Shown: one piece after another, positions 9,629-18,300 of the stretch
How positions within the stretch are numbered: position 1 is the first letter of the stretch
Layout: every line of letters begins with the position of its first letter
Origin: Bacillus sp. JCM 19058
Lineage (GTDB): Bacteria; Bacillota; Bacilli; Bacillales_H; Bacillaceae_D
Direction of reading: 5' to 3'
Assembly: GCA_001310555.1 (NCBI GenBank)
Contig: BAXO01000021.1
Span: 1 to 64,000 of the forward strand
DNA: 64,000 nt
The notes under the pieces: generated by a model
The model's input: only the letters and a program-made list of their open reading frames with translations
Databases searched by the model: none
Told to the model about the DNA's origin: nothing
Program-made: the position numbers and the translations under genes

Positions 9629-10057
9629 TTAAGTCCTCCTTGTTACCGGAGCCATTTTTTTAGCCGAAATAACCGTCCCTTCCCCAACAACTGAGTCAAT
9701 GTTAAATTCATCCATCAGCCGCTTGACGCCTGGAAGGCCTGCCCCTAACCCGCATGAGGTCGAAAACCCGTCCACCATCGCTTGCTTAATATCGGCAATA
9801 CCTGGTCCAGAATCTTTAGCGATAATCTCGATCCCTTTTCTCAGTCCTTTTTCTCCAGCACTCTCGATCATTTTTATTGTTATTTCGCCTTTGCTAGCAT
9901 ATAAATATATATTGCGAGCCAGCTCGGAAATAGCTGTTGTTATTCGAGATTGTTCCACGCTTCCGAAGCCTATTTTCTTAGAAAGCCTTCGCCCGGCTTG
10001 CCTCGCCACGACAATGCTCCATTCATTTTTCACCTCTACACAGGACTTGGTCTCCAT
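9629..10057 (-). CDS. rsbT: Switch protein/serine kinase RsbT
   Basis: GHKL-fold kinase of 142 residues with N-box SELARNIYLYA, G1 motif AKDSGPGIADI and glycine-rich SCGLGAGLPGV. The start ATG 10057 (METKSCVEVKNEW) has GGAGGGG 5-11 bp upstream. RsbT normally sits in the stressosome bound to RsbS and, when released, activates RsbU. Here its usual upstream partners rsbR and rsbS are not intact, so its input is unclear. It is about 10 residues longer at the C terminus than the B. subtilis protein. Confidence 0.92.
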   Translation of the reverse strand: METKSCVEVKNEWSIVVARQAGRRLSKKIGFGSVEQSRITTAISELARNIYLYASKGEITIKMIESAGEKGLRKGIEIIAKDSGPGIADIKQAMVDGFSTSCGLGAGLPGVKRLMDEFNIDSVVGEGTVISAKKMAPVTRRT

Positions 10058-10420
10058 TTGTTCACCCCTCCAATTCCTGCTATAGCACCGCAAGACCTTG
10101 TTCCATATCAAGAGCAGTTTGACTCCATCTTCGAGCATAGTCCCATATCGTTACAGCCGGTCGAATGCTCGTTATAAACCGATTTGGGCCGATAAAATTC
10201 GACATATTTTCAAGCTCGACAATACTCGGCGCTAAACGAGTCCTTCCGGCACGAAATCTTTAATTGTATTTTCATAACCGGAATCTGAAATAAGTTGTAA
10301 ATAATCGTCCTGCTACACATCTCTTCCAAATTCATCGTATAATTGTTACTAATGCGCTTCCCCAACATCTCCATCCTTTAATCCATTATTTCACGAGCAC
10401 GGATCTGATGCAAAGTGAAC
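10058..10420 (-). pseudogene. Remnant of rsbR/rsbS stressosome genes
   Basis: Read toward rsbT, one frame gives FITSIRPAV and then TALDMEQGLAVL, stop, QELEG. This follows the end of RsbS (TGIQPAV ... TALDLEQGLETLKRELGE). Upstream pieces such as DDYLQLISDSGYENTIKDF are in other frames and could be RsbR. The phospho-serine part of the STAS domain is missing. Only 637 bp lie between endoA and rsbT, but rsbR plus rsbS need about 1.2 kb, so this is a deletion and not a sequencing error. Confidence 0.45.
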
Positions 10421-10652
10421 CGACAAATTCACAAGATTTATGTCTTATATTTGAGGAATTCACTTAACATTTTGAACAATATCCGTGTACGTTAACTTTT
10501 TCGACTAAAATCTTGAAAAACCTGTTGAAATTTTGTGAATGATAAAATTCGCATACAGACCTCACTTTTCGCATAAAGTGCCTTAGACTCAGGAGCTGGT
10601 CCAAACCAAATGATTCCTGCACAATCTGAAGTTTGGCCACTCGAGAAAACGT

Positions 10653-10677
10653 CAAAAAAACCCCGCAAATGCGGAGT
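10653..10677 (-). terminator. Rho-independent terminator of endoAI-endoA
   Basis: On the minus strand, stem ACTCCGC / GCGGGGT with loop ATTT is followed by a run of seven T, 17 bp downstream of the endoA stop codon. Confidence 0.85.
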
Positions 10678-10693
10678 CTCAATGATTCAATTT

Positions 10694-11043
10694 TTAGAAA
10701 TCAATAAGTCCTAAACTAATAAATAAGGCTTCATTCACTTGGCTCATCATGTCCTCATCCAAGTGGGTAATCTTGTCTGTCAGTCGTTGCTTATCTATCG
10801 TTCGAACCTGTTCCAATAAAATGACCGAATCGCGGTCAAAGCCATAGCGTTTCGCATTAATCTCAACATGAGTCGGCAGTTTGGCTTTTTGGATTTGAGC
10901 AGTAATGGCGGCGACAATGACAGTCGGGCTGAATCGGTTACCTATGTCATTCTGGATGACAAGTACCGGTCTGACACCACCTTGCTCCGAGCCAACAACA
11001 GGTGAGAGTCCGCAAAGTATACGTCGCCTCTTTTCACATTCAA
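10694..11043 (-). CDS. ndoA: EndoA (MazF-type mRNA interferase toxin), one frameshift
   Basis: The reconstructed 116-residue protein reads [20 protein letters not shown], then [17 protein letters not shown] and [18 protein letters not shown], which is nearly identical to B. subtilis EndoA. EndoA cuts mRNA at specific pentamers. The TTG at 11043 aligns with the known start. One missing C after codon 12 (near 11007) breaks the frame; with the toxin otherwise untouched, a sequencing error is likely. It follows its antitoxin gene by 3 bp. Confidence 0.92.
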
Positions 11044-11046
11044 AGG

Positions 11047-11326
11047 CTACACCCCACTAACTAAGCGATCGAGGGTATGCTCTGCTTCCTCCTCAGCAAG
11101 AAAAGCTTCTGATGCAATGGTTAGGTTAATTTTTGCCATTTCCATATACCCTTGCTGCATCGTCTCTCGAATTTGACGTTTTTTTTCGTTCTCGAAGATA
11201 CATCTTTGTTGCTTGTGAAATAAATTCACTGTAATTGCCGTTTTCCTTTTCGAGCACTCCATCCACCTCGTTCACCAAATGTTGTGGTAATTCGACTACA
11301 ATTTGCTTTCTAGCTGGTTCCGACAC
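11047..11326 (-). CDS. ndoAI: EndoAI antitoxin (ribbon-helix-helix), one frameshift
   Basis: N-terminal ribbon-helix-helix DNA-binding domain ([19 protein letters not shown], then [19 protein letters not shown]) followed by the toxin-binding C terminus ([19 protein letters not shown], ending [15 protein letters not shown]). An extra A in the run near 11175-11182 shifts the frame in the middle. The antitoxin blocks EndoA and represses the operon. Gene order alr - endoAI - endoA is the same as in B. subtilis. Confidence 0.92.
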
Positions 11327-11605
11327 TTAACATCCACCCCCGACACTCAACAAACGCTTTCGAAATCGTGTATTCACAATTTTTAATGAACAAAAAAAAG
11401 AAGCTTTTCCATCACTCAAACGTAGAGTGACACTCAATAATCTACATAATTAGTCAGACTTATCCAAAAAAAGTCTAATCGTTGATTTTCAAAATTAATC
11501 ATATCATTTGCTCGAGGCAATTGCAAAGCGTATTCCAAGGAATTCTCAATTTTTTGCTCATAGTTGATGTTGTAATTATTTTATCATACGTTTTCCAGCT
11601 GCTCC

Positions 11606-12760
11606 TTATTCTTCATTCAAATAAATGCGAGGAACCCTTTGATTAATGATGCACGGAATTTCATAATTGATCGTTTCCAGTCGTGAAGCGACTTCGTCCA
11701 TTGTAATACGCTCTGCACCATCAATTCCGATCAAGGTAACAACCGTCCCAACCTTTACTTCTTCAGGTAAACGAACCATGCATTGATCCATACAAATTCG
11801 GCCGACGAAGGGCGCTTTCTTCCCATTAATTAAAACATACCCGCCTTTCGTACTGTTTGCGCGAATCCAGCCATCACCATAACCAATCGGAATCGTGCCT
11901 ATCCACTCGTCCTCTGATGTACGGTAGGTAGCACCATAACTGATCGCCTCCCCTTGAGGCAAGCGTTTCACGTGAACAAGACGACTTTTTAACGTAAATG
12001 CTGGTTTTAACCGTATCGGCAGGTTAGGTGTCATCTCGGGAGAAGGTGATAACCCATACATCGAGATGCCTAATCGGAACATATTAAAATTACGCTCTGG
12101 AAATCTGATTCCTGCTGCACTATTACCGCAATGAATAAGTGGAATCTCTAGATCACACGCTCTCATCCAAGCAAGAACGGCCTCGAAGCGCTGATATTGT
12201 TCATGGTAATAATGAAGCTCCTGCTCGTCGGCAGTCGCAAAGTGAGTATAAAGTCCTTCGCACCGAAACAAATCTCTCTTCTTTAAGTAAACAGCGATCG
12301 CCTCTGCCTCCGCCTTTTCACGAATGCCTACACGGCCCATTCCCGTATCAAATTTAAGATGAATCGTAAGCGGAGAAGGCGAAGTGGCCTTTAGAGCTTC
12401 CTCCGCTTCCCTAAGCCAGTCTAATTGAAATACCGTCAGCTTGATTTGGTTCGCCTGTGCTATCACTGCATCCTCGGGTCTTGTTCTTCCAAGAACTAAA
12501 ATCGGCGCCGCAATTCCCGCATTCCTTAGCTGTAGCGCCTCATCCAAAAGCGCTACACCAAGGTGCTTCGCTCCCGCCTCAAGGGCGGCCTCCGCTACCT
12601 TCACTGCTCCATGTCCATAGCCGTCTGCTTTAACTACAGCCATTATTTTCGTATCTTTGCCCTCGTATAGGGCACTAATCGCTTTAATATTTTCTTTGAT
12701 TGACTTCAAATTTATTTCTGCCCAAGTATCTCGGTAAAATGTCCTCACTGTCTCCACCAT
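11606..12760 (-). CDS. alr: Alanine racemase
   Basis: 384 residues, intact. PLP-binding lysine Lys44 lies in AVVKADGYGHG; the second catalytic base is the tyrosine of ISYGATY, about residue 270; GMGRVGIR lies in the barrel. It interconverts L- and D-alanine and supplies D-alanine for peptidoglycan. The ATG at 12760 is assumed; a GTG four codons later, with GGTGGAG before it, would give the start seen in close homologues (FYRDTWAEINL). 279 bp separate it from endoAI; that gap holds no gene I can see. Confidence 0.96.
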   Translation of the reverse strand: MVETVRTFYRDTWAEINLKSIKENIKAISALYEGKDTKIMAVVKADGYGHGAVKVAEAALEAGAKHLGVALLDEALQLRNAGIAAPILVLGRTRPEDAVIAQANQIKLTVFQLDWLREAEEALKATSPSPLTIHLKFDTGMGRVGIREKAEAEAIAVYLKKRDLFRCEGLYTHFATADEQELHYYHEQYQRFEAVLAWMRACDLEIPLIHCGNSAAGIRFPERNFNMFRLGISMYGLSPSPEMTPNLPIRLKPAFTLKSRLVHVKRLPQGEAISYGATYRTSEDEWIGTIPIGYGDGWIRANSTKGGYVLINGKKAPFVGRICMDQCMVRLPEEVKVGTVVTLIGIDGAERITMDEVASRLETINYEIPCIINQRVPRIYLNEE

Positions 12761-13169
12761 CCTATGATTTTCCCTTCATTCTCCCAAAGCACTGACGATC
12801 AGTTTGCCTAACTCGGTTGAGAGAGTTCGCTTCTCATCCTGCCGCGCCTTCCTATATCATTTTTTATAGCAAGCCCTTATTGCAATGCTTCAATCAATTG
12901 GGCGTCTTCAAGTCTACTAGTCATCACTCATACAGGCCGTTTACCCTCACTTGCCCTGTTCTTCCACGCGAATTGTGGTGGTGCTTACTACCAAAATTGA
13001 CTTCGTTTTTTTTAGTTTTTAGCCAATAAAAGGAGTGTTTAGAATGACTGCTGATGTCCATTATGATTTTTCCCGCAATTGTTGTCAATTCAGCTTTTCT
13101 ATTTCCGGGTGGATGTATAAAAAGAAAGGCTTGCACTCAGATTACATCTTTTTTTTATCGAATGTCCAC
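12761..13169. other. Intergenic region between alr and ydcC; no gene recognised
   Basis: About 410 bp without a frame that has a ribosome binding site or familiar sequence. It should hold the alr promoter, but I cannot point to one with confidence. Confidence 0.4.
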
Positions 13170-13206
13170 AAAAAAAATGGCTCAGCTCTGTGGGTAAGCT
13201 GAACCG
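13170..13206 (-). terminator. Terminator of ydcC
   Basis: On the minus strand GGTTCAGCT / AGCTGAGCC with an 11-base loop is followed by ATTTTTTT, ten bases past the ydcC stop. Confidence 0.85.
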
Positions 13207-13215
13207 CCTTTCGCA

Positions 13216-14232
13216 TTATTTTTCATGGGTGCCATATACCGAGCGAGCGATACTCATCATCTCATCTTCATCGAGATCTGACGATGCTAAATAGAAATCG
13301 ACTCCGTTATAGCTCCATTCTAGTGAATCATTCTTCATTACACCTATCGTAAAGCCTAAATCAACAGGCTCGCCATCCGTAACATTTACCGGAACCATGG
13401 CCGGAACCTCCTGGCTGCGCTCCTGGATCAGTGTAAAGCTCTTCTCACCGCTGTATTGAAGCACATAACGCGTCCCATTTTCTGTGTCAATCTCATGGGA
13501 ACTGTCAAACTCAATCCCTTGAGGGACTTCCATCGGATAGTGAACAACTATCGCTTCTGCTTCCTCTGACTCTGCCATCGTCGGTTCATCAGACAATTGC
13601 TCGCCTGTCATATTGCGTTCCATATCAAAATCACTTTCATTAAATTCTGGATTAAGCTCAAACTCAGCGAAATCTAACTGAACGAGCACTTCTAAATCGC
13701 TATTCATGATTTTGACCTGGCTGGCGCCAAATCCTTTTTTTCTGAGTGTAATTTCCTGTGTACTTAAATTCTTGTTCGGATAGTTCGTATTCGTCTGGAA
13801 AATGTAGTGATCGTCTGTTGCAGTGAAAACACGTTCAGGATCCATCAGAATATCACCAATCAAGGAATCGTACATATACGCCTGACTGCTGTTTTTCGGC
13901 CAGTCGCTTTGGAAACGGAAGCTTTTGTTAAGTGCCGGCGTCAAGACAAATACACCGTCATCGTTACGCAAAATAATTTGACTTTGATCCTTCTCCTGAT
14001 TGTTTAACGCAACACGGAAATAATTTTCTGCTTTATGCCACACGTCCACGTCATAGGTTTGCGGCTCTTGTCCGGTTTGCATCGTCATCGTTGCTGTCGT
14101 TTTATAACCAGTCATATCAGCGATTTTCTCATCGAGATCATTCAGGATTGATTCCTGTGACTTTTCTCCGCAGCCTACAAGCAACACCGACAATAGCAGC
14201 CCAAGGACCGCGTACCAGCTTACATTTTTCAT
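13216..14232 (-). CDS. ydcC: YdcC, LolA/GerS-like sporulation lipoprotein
   Basis: 338 residues starting MKNVSWYAVLGLLLSVLLVGCGE, a lipoprotein signal with lipobox LVGC; the start ATG 14232 has AGGGGTGAAGG before it. The mature part begins SQESILNDLDEKIADMTGYK, as in YdcC, with the beta-rich LolA-like fold that carries lipids or lipoproteins in Gram-negatives. In B. subtilis ydcC lies between acpS and alr and is controlled by sigma-E; the precise job is unknown. Here acpS is 12.5 kb away because of the inserted island. Confidence 0.88.
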   Translation of the reverse strand: MKNVSWYAVLGLLLSVLLVGCGEKSQESILNDLDEKIADMTGYKTTATMTMQTGQEPQTYDVDVWHKAENYFRVALNNQEKDQSQIILRNDDGVFVLTPALNKSFRFQSDWPKNSSQAYMYDSLIGDILMDPERVFTATDDHYIFQTNTNYPNKNLSTQEITLRKKGFGASQVKIMNSDLEVLVQLDFAEFELNPEFNESDFDMERNMTGEQLSDEPTMAESEEAEAIVVHYPMEVPQGIEFDSSHEIDTENGTRYVLQYSGEKSFTLIQERSQEVPAMVPVNVTDGEPVDLGFTIGVMKNDSLEWSYNGVDFYLASSDLDEDEMMSIARSVYGTHEK

Positions 14233-14253
14233 GCCTTCACCCCTTTGTCTCAT

Positions 14254-14534
14254 TTGACGCCAAAGAAGAGAGAAAGCCAGTTAAGAGGCTTATTCGCGCT
14301 TGTCTAGTTCGAGCTCAGGCTAGACTGGTTTCGCAAGAGGATCGCGCTAGACCCACACATTATCTATCAAGCGCGGCATTAAAATCTCTGTTTTGACGAT
14401 AATAGCTTGTATTAAAAGCTAATATATCGTATTCAAAGATAGAAATTTTTGTTTGTGCCTTTATGCTTTATTTCAAGCCTCTTAAAAGTCGATCACTCTC
14501 CCATCGCACTACAACTATATGAGACAAATCAGGC
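14254..14534. other. Upstream region of ydcC, original acpS-ydcC intergenic DNA
   Basis: About 280 bp between the ydcC start and the left direct repeat. I see no gene in it. It would have been the DNA between acpS and ydcC before the island entered. Confidence 0.4.
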
Positions 14535-14558
14535 CAATATGCAGACTAGCTTGACAAG
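14535..14558. repeat. Left attachment site (24-bp direct repeat) of the acpS island
   Basis: The 24 bases at 14535-14558 (CAATATGCAGACTAG... ending TTGACAAG) recur exactly at 26742-26765. The right copy overlaps the last codons and stop of acpS (LSS, stop). The two copies bracket 12.2 kb of foreign-looking DNA. Confidence 0.85.
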
Positions 14559-14640
14559 TTGTTTTGGGGTGAAGGATAATGAATAAAAATTCTTGAAATG
14601 TTATTATATCGACGCTTTCGAATTTTGTATAAAAAAAGTC

Positions 14641-14704
14641 AAAACGCAAGATAATGCATAGTAAGTTATTTGGGGCTGAATTGGGGCTAAAAATAATACG
14701 TGGG
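14641..14704 (+). pseudogene. Integrase C-terminal tail at the left end of the island
   Basis: A short frame reads SKLFGAELGLKIIRG and stops at 14704. It contains TGGGGCT twice, 11 bp apart (14671 and 14682). The same doublet stands in the better integrase tail at the right end (26674-26692). Only the end of the gene is left; upstream there is no integrase body. Confidence 0.35.
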
Positions 14705-14967
14705 TAGACGTCTTTCGATAAGTCTCACTGTTTAAAGTGGGCTTCTTTATATGCCCATCATACAACATTTATCCTGTTCGATGGTAATACCGACAAAATA
14801 TTTTCTATTTTAAACGTTGTCGCTCTTTTTTTGTAATAACAGAATGCGATTAACGTATTTTTATTGGCTTTAAAGGTTATATATATCGATACGACAATTG
14901 CCCTTTCCTACCGACGCAGAACGAATGTTCATATATAATTAATCCCACAATCGAAAGGGTGATTTGA

Positions 14968-15051
14968 GTGGATGAAGCTGAAAGGTCAGTGCTAAATGAG
15001 CAGAAGTTATTTGAAATCATCTTTGTAATAATGGAAGAGTTTTTTTCGTGA
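14968..15051 (+). CDS. Possible 27-residue peptide, unknown
   Basis: GTG 14968 follows AAAGGGTGAT and opens MDEAERSVLNEQKLFEIIFV, with a stop at 15051. I recognise nothing. A terminator lies about 75 bp downstream on the same strand, which weakly supports a short transcript. Confidence 0.25.
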   Translation: MDEAERSVLNEQKLFEIIFVIMEEFFS

Positions 15052-15126
15052 ATCTCCTGGGACAGAAACGAAGGCTTTTTGAAAAAGATAACCAGTTCCT
15101 ACAATTTATTCAATACACAATTCACT

Positions 15127-15170
15127 AAGAGAAGACAGAAATTTTATACTCTGTCCTCTCTCTTTTTTTT
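15127..15170 (+). terminator. Rho-independent terminator in the island
   Basis: Stem AGAGAAGACAG / CTGTCCTCTCT followed by a run of T (15162-15170). It could serve the small plus-strand frame upstream. Confidence 0.65.
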
Positions 15171-15266
15171 GACTATCATTAACGTTGTAAATCCGCATTT
15201 TCCTGAAGCTACCCCAGAACGAACTGTTTTCAAAAAGTATATTGGAGCTTGATTAAACAGATAAAA

Positions 15267-15878
15267 TTAATTTGGATCAGACTCTACGACATCTCCATTG
15301 TTATACACATCATAGAATCCAACTGTGCCACTACCTCCATTATCAATTAAATCTTGACTTTGTGCTCTCAATTTATAAAAGCCTTGACCATCTGGTGATT
15401 CCTCATGATACCCACTTACTCTACTGAACACAAGATCGTCATTATCTAGGGCTTCTTCTGCAAAATTAATGGCTTTTTCTTCCGTATAAATCTTTTCTCC
15501 ATATTCTTCTTGCAATACAGTCCAAGTATCAACACCTACAATCCCGTCTTGGGCTAGCCCTTTGTCAGCTTGCAACTGACGAACTTGTTGATCGGTATGA
15601 GAACCAAAAATCCCATCAACGTTTGTTTCAAATCCAAAGTGATTTAACATCAATTGTATAAATTCCACTTCAAAACTTTGACTCCCTTGTTTGACGATTG
15701 GCTGCTCTTCAGGTAGCCATTCGAATATCGCGCTATAACTTGGTGTTATTAAGGACTCTGACAGTTGAACCTGTTCATTTTCTGATTCATTTTCCGAGGC
15801 TGCGTCTGCGTTTTGAACGGCAAGTGGCGCAGCTACAAGCGCAATCGCTGGTACTATGGCTAACCATTTCTTCTTCAT
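15267..15878 (-). CDS. Secreted protein with a peptidoglycan-binding domain
   Basis: 203 residues, intact. The signal peptide MKKKWLAIVPAIALVAAPLA ends near AADA/AS. An acidic linker follows, then a PG_binding_1 module at about residues 60-115 (FEVEFIQLMLNHFGFETNVD, GSHTDQQVRQLQADKGLAQD, GIVGVDTWTVLQ). The C-terminal 85 residues (from YGEKIYTEEKAINFAEEALD) are of a kind I cannot name. AGGAGG precedes the ATG. No hydrolase domain is present, so it should bind the wall rather than cut it. It lies in the acpS island. Confidence 0.8.
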   Translation of the reverse strand: MKKKWLAIVPAIALVAAPLAVQNADAASENESENEQVQLSESLITPSYSAIFEWLPEEQPIVKQGSQSFEVEFIQLMLNHFGFETNVDGIFGSHTDQQVRQLQADKGLAQDGIVGVDTWTVLQEEYGEKIYTEEKAINFAEEALDNDDLVFSRVSGYHEESPDGQGFYKLRAQSQDLIDNGGSGTVGFYDVYNNGDVVESDPN

Positions 15879-15922
15879 ACAAATCTCCTCCTAAAATAAG
15901 TTTAGTAGAAACAAGGGCGTAA

Positions 15923-16589
15923 ACCAATGGGATGCATTGTAAATAAAAAAATGCTGGATTCCCTTTAACTTTTACTGCAATCTAATAATAAATCTGTTTT
16001 TCATAATATATTATTTATATCATTTGCAAAATCGATTTTTCTTACATATTATCTCTCTCTCTTACATTAATGTAAGCATTAAAAAGCACCTAGATTTGGT
16101 GCTTCACTGCAATATGTCGAGAACTAGCCAGAAAAGGAGCAGATGTGGACACCTACCTAAAAAGTTAATTATCTCCGTTCCCTTAAAGAAAAAGATGGTT
16201 GCACTTTCATCTTTTATATCCCCCCCGGGGATTGAATCCATTTCCGCTCTCGGATATGGATTCTTTTGCGATACGTATTCTGATGCTGGTCCGATGTAGT
16301 TGGAGTCAATGTTGTCTTCTAATGATAAAAAAGGAGAAGATTAATCTTTTCGGTACCAGGTTGACTAGCTTATTACTCCCTGCTTGACCATTAACAAGGG
16401 AACTTCAAATTCCTGCATCCACGCTGAATTAACCTCTTTTTAAGGTTACAACGAAAAAGAACATCGAACCATTACGGGAATCCCCAAAAACCGAACATAC
16501 CCTTTCGGCAAAAACAACCAGGCAGTTGGATTGCTTTGAGAACTGACTGCCTAACTCGTTTTCCGATTATCCGAAGTTTATTGATAGCG
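15923..16589. other. Island DNA without a recognisable gene
   Basis: About 670 bp, AT-rich at first. It holds a perfect 16-bp palindrome (listed separately) and the hairpin AAGCACC / GGTGCTT around 16085-16103. No frame here has both a ribosome binding site and familiar content. Confidence 0.35.
16061..16076. promoter_or_regulatory. Perfect 16-bp palindrome, possible operator
   Basis: CTTACATT followed by its exact inverse AATGTAAG with no spacer. This is the size and symmetry of a homodimeric repressor site. No gene can be paired with it with certainty; the peptidoglycan-binding protein starts 183 bp away on the other strand. Confidence 0.35.
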
Positions 16590-16727
16590 TCAGGCAAGTT
16601 GGGCTGTGGGCCGGATAACCAGCTCGTTCACGTCGACATCTTCTGGTTGCTCTATCGCATAAGCTATGGCACGAGCGATGGCGGAAGCCGAGAGAGCGTC
16701 GCGTCGGTATGTTTTCATCAGTTCCCT
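16590..16727 (-). pseudogene. C-terminal fragment of a short-chain dehydrogenase
   Basis: The frame reads ELMKTYRRDALSASAIARAI, then AYAIEQPEDVDVNELVIRPT and stops at 16590. This is the C terminus of YdfG-like SDR oxidoreductases. The Rossmann part and active site are absent upstream, where a DinB fragment of opposite orientation begins. This is a true remnant. Confidence 0.6.
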
Positions 16728-16792
16728 AGCCTATTCGTCTGAAATGCAGGTCGACAAGTTCTGTCATAAGCGAAAATCCGAAGGAAGTGGAT

Positions 16793-16947
16793 TGAAAAAG
16801 ATAACGGGAAATGGAACCAGCAAGGAATTTACTGCATTATGGCTCTTTACGCATACCATCACCCATGAGTTTCATCATAAGGGTCAAATTGTAAAAGTAG
16901 GCAGACAACTTGGTTATACTCCGCCGAAAACAGACCTCATTCGTTAA
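16793..16947 (+). pseudogene. C-terminal fragment of a DinB/YfiT-family protein
   Basis: Ends TITHEFHHKGQIVKVGRQLG and YTPPKTDLIR. HEFHHKGQI is the third metal-ligand helix of DinB-like four-helix proteins. The first two helices are missing. Confidence 0.55.
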
Positions 16948-17020
16948 ATCGCTTTTTCCATATAAAGGGTCCCGACAGCAAGAATAAATGCAACAGAGCT
17001 CGAAATTCCAATATATGCAA

Positions 17021-17390
17021 TTAGAAGACCGTTCTCATGTCTTGTTCATACCGATCATTGGGAGAGTAATACCCCAAGATTTTTAGGGGGAGGGTGTTAC
17101 ACCAGTTCTCCACATAAGCAATGAGTGTATCATCCAGGACATCCATGGATGTTCCTTTCGGGATAAACCGTCTGATCAGCCCATTATGCCGCTCATTCGT
17201 TGCTCTCTCACAGGATGTGTAAGGGTGGGTGTAGTACACCTTCACCTATTCAAAATTTGAGTGAGTTCACTGATCTCTGAGCCATTGTCTGATGTGACCT
17301 CGATCAAAGGTAGTGAGGTGTGTAAAGGTTCGCTCTTTTGTGTTAACATGAGAGTCAGCCATAGTCATCCTCCTGTAATGAGTATGTTTT
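17021..17390 (-). mobile_element. IS30-family transposase remnant
   Basis: 17021-17245 encodes YYTHPYTSCERATNERHNGL and IRRFIPKGTSMD, the C-terminal catalytic part of IS30 transposases. Upstream, in another frame, VTSDNGSEISELTQIL supplies the second DDE aspartate motif. The N-terminal half and both terminal repeats are not seen. The element is dead. Confidence 0.75.
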
Positions 17391-17488
17391 GGTCAACTAC
17401 ATCATAAAGGAATGACTGTGGGTTTTGTTTATTTATCTGTTGCATTTGATTTTACAATGAGCCTTGGTTTTTAACCCAGCTGTTTATG

Positions 17489-18235
17489 TTATTGGGCAGT
17501 ATATCCGCCGTCCACATAGAGGGTTGTCCCATTTACGAAGCTTGCATCATCACTAGCCAGAAACGCGACAGCTTTTGCTACTTCTTCTGGCTTTCCAAGC
17601 CTGCCCTGCGGATGAAGTGAAATTAGGCTCTCTACCTGATCAGCACTAGAACCTTTCAGTAACGGAGTATCAATATAACCAGGGCAAACAGCATTTACGC
17701 GAATACCTTTGTTTGCATAGGCAGTGCATAAATTTCGGGTTAACAGCTTAACGCCACCTTTTGCCGCAGAATAAGCCGTTGCGTTGGGCAATGAAACAAA
17801 GCTGTGAATGGAACCTGCGTTAACGATGACACCATTTGTCCCTTGTTCAAGAAATTGGTTAATTGCGTACTTATCAGATAGAAAGACTCCTGACAGATTG
17901 ATATCAATGACTTTTTTCCAATCTTCATAGGATAATTCATGAGCAGGCGTATCATCTCCAATACCAGCATTGGCATACATAATATCCAGTCTACCGTATT
18001 TAGTTATCGTTTCAGATATCATTCGTTTTATATCTTCTTCTTTCGTTACATCTGTTCTAACAAATAATGCATCATATCCATTGGAGCGTAATTCATCCGA
18101 CAGACCTTCTCCCTGTTTTGCGAGATCAGCAATGACCACCTTAGCACCTTCTTTTGCAAAAAGACGGGCCGTTGCTTCACCAATACCGCTTGCCCCTCCT
18201 GTTATGATCGCTACTTTATGAGCCAAACGAGTCAT
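17489..18235 (-). CDS. SDR-family oxidoreductase
   Basis: 248 residues, intact classical short-chain dehydrogenase. It has the cofactor loop TGGASGIGEA (about residues 12-21), NAG motif (MYANAGIG), catalytic Ser in NAGSIHSF, YSAAK (catalytic Tyr/Lys) and the C-terminal FVNGTTLYVDGGYTAQ typical of glucose-1-dehydrogenase-like members. An acidic residue at the end of strand two (VVIADLA) suggests NAD(H). The substrate is unknown. It is downstream of the arginase-fold gene on the same strand, likely in one unit repressed or activated by the divergent HxlR regulator. Confidence 0.88.
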   Translation of the reverse strand: MTRLAHKVAIITGGASGIGEATARLFAKEGAKVVIADLAKQGEGLSDELRSNGYDALFVRTDVTKEEDIKRMISETITKYGRLDIMYANAGIGDDTPAHELSYEDWKKVIDINLSGVFLSDKYAINQFLEQGTNGVIVNAGSIHSFVSLPNATAYSAAKGGVKLLTRNLCTAYANKGIRVNAVCPGYIDTPLLKGSSADQVESLISLHPQGRLGKPEEVAKAVAFLASDDASFVNGTTLYVDGGYTAQ

Positions 18236-18300
18236 TTTGTATCAATCTCCTTTAATTTTTCGATTTTTGACATAAGGTTTGAGCTTAATGACTTAGATCA

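Noticed and set aside
14091..14396. Plus-strand frame of 101 codons across the start of ydcC
   Set aside because: Antisense to the ydcC signal peptide; no ribosome binding site or family.
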